A stretch of 21,202 nucleotides of DNA, taken from NCBI GenBank assembly GCA_002725445.1, contig PBPD01000049.1:1-21202 (forward strand). The letters run 5' to 3'. A program made the position numbers and the translations under genes. The notes beneath the pieces are model-generated. The model worked only from the letters and a program-made list of their open reading frames with translations, was not told the origin of the DNA and ran no database searches. Each line of letters begins with the position of its first letter. Positions within the stretch are counted from its first letter, which is position 1. This stretch comes from Rickettsiales bacterium. Lineage in GTDB: Bacteria; Pseudomonadota; Alphaproteobacteria; Rickettsiales; UBA3002. Positions 15,622-21,202 of the stretch are shown here, in pieces.

Positions 15622-16641
15622 CTAGTTGCTTACCGTGTGTTCGTGAGCGGGAGCGTCTTGCACTTTACCGCTCAGGGTTATATCGGCAGCAGACAATATG
15701 TTTTGTGGCGTGTCGCTGCCATGCTGAGCAATTGCAGGAGTATGCTCAACGTTATCTTGTGTATTTTGTTCGTGCTCATAGGCGAGGGTTGGGCCCGCAT
15801 GTTTACGTTTTGGTTTGGCGTCTGCTTCGGGTGAGGCGTCATCTTTGTGCTTGAATGCCGATACTGCACTGTAGCTCCATTCATGCAGGAAGGCGTAGAC
15901 AAAGCTCAGACCGAAATCGAAGCCGATCAGGCGGTGCAGGGCGTCCCACTTACTGATTTCGCCGCCCAGCGTGTCATCCTGCTCCATTGTTTCCATCATT
16001 GATTTAGGACGAATGAAGGACTTTTCTGCTACCCATTTGGTGCCTTCACCGATTTTGTCATAAACGTTGCGAGTGAGGCGGCGCGGCATGGCCACGGCCA
16101 TACCAATCAGTGGTGCTAGTGCCATGAAGCGGGTGAGCATGCCAATACCAAAGCTTTTGGGCGGCTCATTCTCAATATCTTCGTAGGCTTCTTTGAAACG
16201 TTCTTCGGTGTCTACCGCCTCATCGCCATAGACTTTGCGGTCGAGGTTTTCTACCAGATCGCGCTTGTTTTTCTCCAGCCACATGATTGGGGGTAGAGTG
16301 ACAGTGCCGCCCATCATAATGCTCAAGAAGTTACCAAACCATTTGGCGCCTGTTTCGTTCAGTTTAAGCCAGCTTTGTGCTTTCTGCTCAATCGGGTCTG
16401 TCCACCATTTGCGACCAAGTGCTGTGCGGCTGGTGAAATAAGTGAAGGCAACGCCGAACGTGGCGTTCAATACCCAGTCGAAGCCAAGATAGGTGGTAGC
16501 AAAATGCACCCGTTCACCGATGGTTTTGGGTCTTTTTTTAGACTCTTCCGGTGCGTTTTCCTGCAATAATGTTTTCGTATCTTCCAATATATGTCTCGTG
16601 TCTTTTGTGCAGGCAGCATGCGCCACACATACATTCTGCAT
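15622..16641 (-). CDS. Paralogous membrane protein B (most divergent member of the family)
   Basis: Unrecognised. From the ATG at 16641 it has 339 residues: GERVHF (42-47) before span one (about 50-70), span two (about 103-121) followed by EKNKRDLV (123-130) where A and D have EDHKK, NEPPKSF (158-164) with Arg at 171 leading into span three (about 167-186), and span four (about 237-255, RLIGFDFGLSFVYAFL). A long polar C-terminal tail of about 70 residues is His-, Ala- and Pro-containing. It starts the B-C-D-kinase operon. The promoter -10 ends seven bases before this ATG, so the mRNA would be leaderless or the true start is further in, for example TTG at 16587 just before EDTKTLL. Confidence 0.75.
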   Translation of the reverse strand: MQNVCVAHAACTKDTRHILEDTKTLLQENAPEESKKRPKTIGERVHFATTYLGFDWVLNATFGVAFTYFTSRTALGRKWWTDPIEQKAQSWLKLNETGAKWFGNFLSIMMGGTVTLPPIMWLEKNKRDLVENLDRKVYGDEAVDTEERFKEAYEDIENEPPKSFGIGMLTRFMALAPLIGMAVAMPRRLTRNVYDKIGEGTKWVAEKSFIRPKSMMETMEQDDTLGGEISKWDALHRLIGFDFGLSFVYAFLHEWSYSAVSAFKHKDDASPEADAKPKRKHAGPTLAYEHEQNTQDNVEHTPAIAQHGSDTPQNILSAADITLSGKVQDAPAHEHTVSN

Positions 16642-16647
16642 CTTATT

Positions 16648-16692
16648 AATCTAGCATATTGCGGGTGCGAGATTTGTGACACTTTTGTGAAA
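16648..16692 (-). promoter_or_regulatory. Promoter and direct-repeat operator of paralogue B operon
   Basis: On the minus strand TTTCACA-AAAG-TGTCACA (16692-16675) forms two similar 7-base half-sites 11 bases apart. After 21 bases comes TAGATT (16653-16648), with TGC just before it (extended -10). No good -35 is present; the second half-site takes its place. The same arrangement precedes paralogue A. Confidence 0.6.
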
Positions 16693-16770
16693 TGCAAACG
16701 TGTGTAAGGGGCTTTTAGCCAAGGATTTATAACGATTTAGGGGAGGTGTGTTGAATGCGCTGCGCGCAAT

Positions 16771-16786
16771 GGCCGCACAAGCGGCC
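16771..16786 (-). terminator. Hairpin just after paralogue A
   Basis: GGCCGC-ACAA-GCGGCC, a perfect six-base stem that starts four bases after the stop codon of paralogue A. There is no T run, so it may stabilise the 3' end or weakly terminate. The following 80 bases up to the B promoter hold no other signal I can support. Confidence 0.4.
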
Positions 16787-16790
16787 GTAT

Positions 16791-17966
16791 TTACTGCAAT
16801 TCGTTGCGTTGCAATGACGGTTCGCTCACGCGTTGTGCTTGCTGTGCGTCGCTCACCAGCGTGCTGGGAATGTCGCTCGGTGCGGCCTGTGCGTCCATTG
16901 CCACATGCACAGAGGAAAAGCCTTTTGTTTTCGGCTTTGGCGTGGCTTCTGTTTCTTCCTGCGCGCGGTTTTTGTCTTCATGGCGCTGGGCGAGTACGCG
17001 GCTGGCAAAAAAGGTCGCCGATGCAATGCCCAGACTGTAAGACAGGTCAATGATGGTGTTGCCTACAAACTCGCGCATGCGTTGTTCGCCCGGGCCGTGT
17101 CCCGCTTCGGCACCCGGTAATTCATATTGCTTGCTTTCAGCTGCAAATTTTTCTTGCAGTTTCAGCGCTTCGCTGCCCATGGCTGCCTCAGCGCGCTCCA
17201 TTTTGCCCTGAATGCCAAATACCCTACGTTCTTTCAGCCATTCATAGGCTTTGGAATTAAACTCGCCATATTCATGGTCCAACCCTTTGAAGCCCATACC
17301 AGACAGCAAATTACGCTCGCCAGACAGCGAAAAGTGCAAGGCAAATACAGGTAGTATCGTCACAATCCGGCTGCCAATGACGGTACCCCATGTCTGCTTT
17401 GGCTCATGATCCAGATATTCGTGGCGGGATTCCATCAATTTCTGGTCGTTTTCGCTTTGTTCGCCGCGTCCAATAAGGCGGTTGAAGCTAAGCCCGATAT
17501 CGTCAAATTTGGTCACCCACCATTTCTTGTGGTCTTCAAAGAATTTGATAGGCAGCATCACAATGAAGCCGCCACTCATCAGGAATGCGATATTAATGAA
17601 AGAGCGGGCGCCGCTGATGGCCTTGGCTTCATCGCCCAGCAGCTTAAAGACGGGCGTATCCGCCATCTTTTCCGCTACTTTATTGCGGATTGGCTGGCCG
17701 CCTTTATTGTTCATCCAGTCGGCCATGAAAATGGAGGCGACGGTGTTGCCGATCCAGCCAAATCCCCACCAGTCCACGGCGTTAAAGGTGCGCTCGCCCC
17801 CTGTGGTAGGAGGCGGTGAGGCGCGGTCATAATCCAGCGATATGCTGCGGCTCCAGTCGAAATCATGTGAAGCGTTTGTGGGTTCGGCAGCCTGAACAGG
17901 CGCATCAGACAGCGCGCCAGAAGGCGGCTGTTGCGGTGATAAGCCTATGTTTTTACTGCTACTCAT
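16791..17966 (-). CDS. Paralogous membrane protein A (GERxF / EDHKK / EPKQTW family)
   Basis: Unrecognised. The 391 residues have a disordered, proline-rich start (1-56), GERTF (57-61), span one (about 66-84, GFGWIGNTVASIFMADW), span two (about 122-141) followed by EDHKKWW (144-150), EPKQTW (188-193) with Arg at 200, span three (about 200-215) and span four (about 302-325). A charged helical stretch (about 236-285) lies before span four. The tail holds HVAMD (354-358), matched by QVAMD in paralogue D. The start is firm: GGAG at 17975-17972, five bases before the ATG at 17966. It has its own promoter and ends with a hairpin, so it is a separate transcript from B-C-D, although the promoters match. 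Confidence 0.82.
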   Translation of the reverse strand: MSSSKNIGLSPQQPPSGALSDAPVQAAEPTNASHDFDWSRSISLDYDRASPPPTTGGERTFNAVDWWGFGWIGNTVASIFMADWMNNKGGQPIRNKVAEKMADTPVFKLLGDEAKAISGARSFINIAFLMSGGFIVMLPIKFFEDHKKWWVTKFDDIGLSFNRLIGRGEQSENDQKLMESRHEYLDHEPKQTWGTVIGSRIVTILPVFALHFSLSGERNLLSGMGFKGLDHEYGEFNSKAYEWLKERRVFGIQGKMERAEAAMGSEALKLQEKFAAESKQYELPGAEAGHGPGEQRMREFVGNTIIDLSYSLGIASATFFASRVLAQRHEDKNRAQEETEATPKPKTKGFSSVHVAMDAQAAPSDIPSTLVSDAQQAQRVSEPSLQRNELQ

Positions 17967-18006
17967 TCATACTCCACGCCCAATGCGGGCACTTTACGCT
18001 ACTCTA

Positions 18007-18051
18007 AATGTAGCACAGCAATGGTTAAGAGAATGTGACGTTTGTGTGAAG
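18007..18051 (-). promoter_or_regulatory. Promoter and direct-repeat operator of paralogue A
   Basis: On the minus strand CTTCACA-CAAA-CGTCACA (18051-18034), then 21 bases, then TACATT (18012-18007) with TGC before it. Half-site spacing and distance to the -10 equal those of the paralogue B promoter. A CtrA-type half-site TTAACCAT (18028-18021) lies between operator and -10; B lacks it. Confidence 0.6.
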
Positions 18052-18105
18052 CTTTGTTTTGTGAATAGCTCGTATTTACATAATAAAAGTGGGAATATGG
18101 GGTGT

Positions 18106-18137
18106 AAAAAAGGCGGTGGGGGAGGACCACCGCCTTT
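18106..18137 (-). terminator. Rho-independent terminator of groESL
   Basis: On the minus strand an 11-base stem AAAGGCGGTGG / CCACCGCCTTT with a seven-base loop runs into TTTTTT. It isolates groESL from the paralogue A promoter. Confidence 0.92.
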
Positions 18138-18165
18138 CATGTGTAAGGCTTGCCGCCTTAACGAA

Positions 18166-18190
18166 ATGTGCCCGCGCAGGGCGGGCACAT
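18166..18190 (-). terminator. First hairpin behind groEL
   Basis: A perfect ten-base stem ATGTGCCCGC / GCGGGCACAT with a five-base loop, starting 29 bases after the groEL stop and followed by TTTCGTT. Probably a 3' stabiliser or first, weak terminator before the main one. A small AAGGC/GCCTT hairpin lies between the two. Confidence 0.55.
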
Positions 18191-18219
18191 AAACTCGTAA
18201 GAGTGTTGGTGGTAGAGGC

Positions 18220-19881
18220 TTAGAAGCCCATACCGCCCATGCCACCCATACCGCCCATGCCGGCCATGTCATCCATGCCGCCACCAGCAGCCGGTTTGTC
18301 GTCTTCCGGCTTGTCGGTGATCAGAGCTTCGGTGGTGATCATCAGAGCCGCTACAGAAGCCGCGTCCTGCAGTGCAGTACGAACTACTTTAGTCGGGTCA
18401 ATGATACCGGCTTTGATCATGTCGGTGTAATCCAGATTTTGCGCATCGAAGCCAAAGTTGGTGTCGTCGGACTCCAGCAGCTTACCTGCGACAACCGCAC
18501 CGTCCAGACCAGCGTTTTCAACAATCTGGCGGATAGGTGCTTGCAGTGCGCGACGGATAATGTTCACGCCTGCTTTTTCATCGTCGTTGATGGTTTCTAC
18601 TTTATCCAGCACGCGGCTAGCATAAAGCAGGGTGCAACCACCGCCTGGTACGATACCTTCTTCTACTGCAGCGCGGGTAGCGTGCAGGGCATCGTCAACG
18701 CGGTCTTTGCGTTCTTTTACTTCCACTTCCGAAGCGCCGCCTACTTTGAGGACTGCTACGCCGCCCGACAGTTTCGCCAGACGTTCTTGCAGTTTCTCTT
18801 TGTCGTAGTCCGAAGAGGTTTCTTCGATCTGCGCTTTGATCATGTTGCAACGGTTTTCGATTTCGTTAGCATCGCCAGCACCGTCCACGATGGTGGTATC
18901 TTCTTTGGTGATTACTACTTTCTTCGCTTTACCCAGTTGCTCCAGGGTTACGTTTTCCAGCTTGATGCCCAGCTCTTCGCTGATCACTTCACCTTTGGTC
19001 AGGATCGCGATGTCTTCCATCATAGCTTTACGACGGTCACCAAAGCCCGGTGCTTTTACAGCAGCCACTTTCAGGCCACCGCGCAGCTTGTTCACAACCA
19101 GAGTAGCCAGTGCTTCGCCTTCAACGTCTTCTGCAATGATCAGCAGTGGACGTTGGCTTTGTACTACGCTTTCCAGCAGTGGCAGCATTTGCTGCAGGCC
19201 GGACAGTTTCTTATCGAAGAACAGGATGTATGGGTTTTCCAGCTCTACCGACATTTTTTCGCTGTTAGTTACGAAATATGGCGACAGGTAGCCACGGTCA
19301 AACTGCATACCTTCAACGGTTTCCAGTTCAAATTCCAGACCCTTGGCTTCCTCAACGGTGATTACGCCTTCTTTGCCCACTTTTTCCATGGCTTCAGCGA
19401 TTTTGTTACCGATTTCTTTGTCGCCGTTAGCGGAGATGGTGCCCACTTGAGCAATCTCGCCTTGCGATTTAATTGGGGTCGATTTTTCTTTCACCGAGGT
19501 GATAACAGCTTCAACTGCTTTGTCGATGCCGCGTTTCAGATCCATTGGGTTCAGGCCAGCAGCAACGGCTTTTGCGCCTTCTTTCACAATAGCTTGTGCC
19601 AGAACGGTAGCAGTGGTGGTGCCATCACCAGCCAGGTCGTTGGTTTTGCTTGCTACTTCACGCAGCATCTGAGCGCCGATATTTTCGAACTTGTCGCTCA
19701 GGGTGATTTCTTTAGCAACACTTACACCGTCTTTGGTGCTACGTGGTGAGCCGAACGATTTTTCGATCACTACGTTACGACCGCGTGGGCCGAGGGTTAC
19801 TTTAACAGCGTCTGCCAGAATGTCAGCGCCTTTGATCATACGATCACGGGCGTTCTGGCGGAATACGATTTGTTTAGCCAT
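18220..19881 (-). CDS. groEL: Chaperonin GroEL (60 kDa)
   Basis: Forms the 14-subunit folding chamber that works with GroES and ATP in the cytoplasm. The 553 residues begin MAKQIVFRQNARDRM and include the nucleotide motifs VTLGPRGRNVVIEKSFG and AGDGTTTATVLAQ. The C-terminus ends in four GGM units and GF, the flexible tail that lines the cavity. A strong AGGAGA lies seven bases before the ATG, and groES precedes it by 29 bases, a single operon. The coding strand is highly conserved and has the codon bias expected of a strongly expressed gene. Confidence 0.99.
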   Translation of the reverse strand: MAKQIVFRQNARDRMIKGADILADAVKVTLGPRGRNVVIEKSFGSPRSTKDGVSVAKEITLSDKFENIGAQMLREVASKTNDLAGDGTTTATVLAQAIVKEGAKAVAAGLNPMDLKRGIDKAVEAVITSVKEKSTPIKSQGEIAQVGTISANGDKEIGNKIAEAMEKVGKEGVITVEEAKGLEFELETVEGMQFDRGYLSPYFVTNSEKMSVELENPYILFFDKKLSGLQQMLPLLESVVQSQRPLLIIAEDVEGEALATLVVNKLRGGLKVAAVKAPGFGDRRKAMMEDIAILTKGEVISEELGIKLENVTLEQLGKAKKVVITKEDTTIVDGAGDANEIENRCNMIKAQIEETSSDYDKEKLQERLAKLSGGVAVLKVGGASEVEVKERKDRVDDALHATRAAVEEGIVPGGGCTLLYASRVLDKVETINDDEKAGVNIIRRALQAPIRQIVENAGLDGAVVAGKLLESDDTNFGFDAQNLDYTDMIKAGIIDPTKVVRTALQDAASVAALMITTEALITDKPEDDKPAAGGGMDDMAGMGGMGGMGGMGF

Positions 19882-19910
19882 GTTGAATTCTCCTAATTAG
19901 AGATGGGTTA

Positions 19911-20228
19911 TTATGCAGCTTGTTTGCTAGCGGTTTTGCCTTCTACGACACCGATGATGTCAGACTCTTTCATCACCAGCAGCTCTTCACCGTCCAGCTT
20001 CACTTCGGTGCCGGCCCATTTGCCGAACAACACAATGTCGCCTTCTTTGACGTCCAGCGGAATCTGCTTACCAGATTCATCACGGCCGCCTGGGCCTACG
20101 GCTACTACTTCACCTTGAATAGGTTTTTCTTTTGCGGTGTCGGGAATGATGATTCCACCTGCGGTTTTCTCATCTTCTTCTACACGACGAACCAACACAC
20201 GATCATGCAATGGGCGAATCGATGCCAT
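19911..20228 (-). CDS. groES: Co-chaperonin GroES (10 kDa)
   Basis: Seven-subunit lid of the GroEL chamber. The 105 residues start IRPLHDRVLVRRVEEDEKTAGGI in two short parts, with the mobile loop that binds GroEL at about 18-34 (EDEKTAGGIIIPDTAKE), followed by GEVVAVGPG and the end EESDIIGVVEG-type sequence (here KESDIIGVVEG). It is about ten residues longer than E. coli GroES, with a C-terminal KTASKQAA tail. A perfect GGAGGA (20242-20237) precedes the ATG by eight bases. Confidence 0.99.
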   Translation of the reverse strand: MASIRPLHDRVLVRRVEEDEKTAGGIIIPDTAKEKPIQGEVVAVGPGGRDESGKQIPLDVKEGDIVLFGKWAGTEVKLDGEELLVMKESDIIGVVEGKTASKQAA

Positions 20229-20294
20229 GTTACATGTCCTCCACTAATAATGTTTAACGAAAGTCTAAAAAATACTTTAAACCAATTTTGCTAG

Positions 20295-20316
20295 AACCCG
20301 CAGATTTCTGCTGGTT
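20295..20316 (-). promoter_or_regulatory. Hairpin in the groES leader
   Basis: On the minus strand AACC-A-GCAG-AAAT-CTGC-G-GGTT forms a stem with one A-G mismatch, about 12 bases into the predicted 100-base leader. Its place near the 5' end suggests protection of the mRNA rather than blocking of the ribosome site, which is 53 bases further on. Confidence 0.4.
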
Positions 20317-20334
20317 TTCACATGTTGTGGACGG

Positions 20335-20364
20335 CATATAGGGTGGACGCACACCCCTGTCAAG
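20335..20364 (-). promoter_or_regulatory. groESL promoter, RpoH-like
   Basis: On the minus strand CTTGACA (CTTG at 20364-20361), then CCTATATG ending at 20335. CTTG to CCTATAT is 18 bases, which fits the alphaproteobacterial heat-shock sigma-32 pattern CTTG-N17/18-CYTATNT. Read as sigma-70 it is TTGACA-17-TATATG, so both forms could use it. I see no CIRCE repeat. Confidence 0.7.
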
Positions 20365-20431
20365 GGAGAGGGGTTACAAAAAAGTAAGAAAATGCGAAAA
20401 AGGACGTAAAATACTCCTATACCGCCTTTTT

Positions 20432-20461
20432 ATTGTGCGATGGGGCACAATAGGCTATAGC
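20432..20461 (+). promoter_or_regulatory. udg promoter with overlapping palindrome
   Basis: TTGTGC (20433-20438), 17 bases, TATAGC (20456-20461). The inverted repeat ATTGTGC-GATGGG-GCACAAT (20432-20451) covers the -35 and most of the spacer, so a repressor could bind there. Transcription would start at about 20468, so the mRNA would be leaderless or nearly so. Confidence 0.5.
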
Positions 20462-20469
20462 GCGTAGCC

Positions 20470-21105
20470 ATGCAATTACCATCATCAGATTGTGCGTTGT
20501 GCCCCCGACTTGTGGCGTTTCGCGAGGCGAATGAAGCCAAGTTTCCTGAGTTTTTCAACGGGGCTGTGCCGTCGTTTGGGCCGTTGGAGGCTGGCCTATT
20601 GGTAGTGGGGCTCGCGCCGGGCTTAAAAGGGGCTAATGCCACTGGCCGTCCGTTCACGGGGGATTATGCGGGCGATGTGCTATACCCCGCCTTGGTGGCT
20701 GAAGGCTTGGCAAAGGGCGAATATAAGGCGCGGTCAGATGACGGGTTAGAGATGCTGGATGTGCGCATTACCAATGCTGCGCGCTGCGTGCCACCTGAGA
20801 ATAAACCCACCACCCAGGAAATCGCGACCTGTAATCCGTTTCTTGCAAATGAAATTTTAGGCATGCCTAAGCTGAAGGTGGTGTTGAGTCTGGGCGGTGT
20901 GTCGCATAAGGCGGTGCTGAAGGCGCTGGGCTATAAGCAATCTTACGTGCCGTTTGTGCATGGGCAGGTGCATGCGCTGGAGCGACATGACTTTGTGCTG
21001 CTCGATACTTATCATACCTCACGCTATAATGTGAATACGGGCCGTCTGACCTATGAGATGTTTGCCGAGGTGATAAAGACCGCTAAAGGGCTGTTGGAAA
21101 AATAA
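20470..21105 (+). CDS. Uracil-DNA glycosylase, family 5 (UdgB type)
   Basis: Removes uracil and some other deaminated bases from DNA, starting base-excision repair. The 211 residues have four cysteines for the family's 4Fe-4S cluster: C8 and C11 (CALCPRL), C106 (NAARCVPPENKPT) and C121 (CNPFL). Motif A is GLAPGLKGANATGRPF (47-62), which lacks the usual catalytic acid of family 1, as known for family 5. The second motif is YHTSRYNVNTGRLT (181-194) with H182. The ATG at 20470 has no Shine-Dalgarno, consistent with the leaderless promoter just upstream. The gene diverges from groES, about 240 bases apart. The direct repeat starts six bases after the stop. Confidence 0.93.
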   Translation: MQLPSSDCALCPRLVAFREANEAKFPEFFNGAVPSFGPLEAGLLVVGLAPGLKGANATGRPFTGDYAGDVLYPALVAEGLAKGEYKARSDDGLEMLDVRITNAARCVPPENKPTTQEIATCNPFLANEILGMPKLKVVLSLGGVSHKAVLKALGYKQSYVPFVHGQVHALERHDFVLLDTYHTSRYNVNTGRLTYEMFAEVIKTAKGLLEK

Positions 21106-21110
21106 CGCCA

Positions 21111-21202
21111 AGCGCAACCGCTCCGCATAGTAGATGATTCGCATCGCTCTGCGCACAGCGCAACCGCTCCGAAGATGATTCGCATCGCTCTGCGCACAGC
21201 GC
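21111..21202. repeat. Direct repeat running off the window end
   Basis: Unit one is 46 bases (21111-21156), unit two 41 bases (21157-21197), and the first five bases of a third follow. The units share AGCGCAACCGCTCCG and GATGATTCGCATCGCTCTGCGCAC and differ only by CATAGTA against AA between them. The array may continue beyond the window. Confidence 0.9.

Noticed and set aside
18439..19749. 436-codon plus-strand frame opposite groEL
   Set aside because: Antisense shadow of a highly conserved, codon-biased gene; Phe/Gln/His-rich and lacks any start signal.
21111..21202. CRISPR array at the right edge
   Set aside because: The units abut with almost no variable spacer, so this is a plain direct repeat.

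Overview
The window looks like chromosomal DNA of an alphaproteobacterium of roughly 50% G+C. The main support is the gene order lepB-rnc-era-recO-parC, an RpoH-like promoter on groESL with no CIRCE element seen, and protein sequences of alphaproteobacterial type. A soluble chemoreceptor suggests a motile or chemosensory relative. The genus cannot be named from sequence alone.

Layout. 1-3282: the 3' part of a YfbK-type von Willebrand factor A protein with a clean terminator, a soluble chemoreceptor with a zinc-binding CZB domain and its own promoter, and a convergent gene for a very divergent kinase-fold protein. 3283-4440: an A+T-rich scar holding a small membrane protein and the start regions of two different tyrosine recombinases, both truncated. 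It abuts tRNA-Ser(GCT). The last 21 bp of the scar-tRNA junction, including the tRNA 3' end, occur again 142 bp away, as expected of a used attachment site. On the other side of the tRNA is a 90-bp tandem repeat carrying copies of the tRNA 5' end. 4865-11468: housekeeping genes lepB, rnc, era, recO and parC, with a small opposite-strand membrane gene between rnc and era and a glycine-rich membrane protein before parC.

11519-17966 (minus strand) is the most unusual part. It holds four consecutive genes for membrane proteins that I read as divergent paralogues. They share an N-terminal GERxF motif, in two members an EDHKK motif, and a central E-P-[KP]-[QK]-[TNS]-[WF]-x6-R motif, with about four membrane spans each. 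Three of them (16641 to 13448) are almost fused end to end and run into a Cache-HAMP histidine kinase whose ATP-binding site looks degenerate. The first paralogue (17966) stands as its own unit. Both units start with the same promoter design: two 7-bp half-sites 11 bp apart, then, at exactly the same distance, an extended -10 of the form TGCTA[CG]ATT. This suggests one regulator controls the whole set. I do not recognise the family and assign no function.

18106-21202: strong terminators, groEL and groES behind an RpoH-like promoter, a divergent type-5 uracil-DNA glycosylase gene with a palindrome over its promoter, and a direct repeat that runs off the end of the window.
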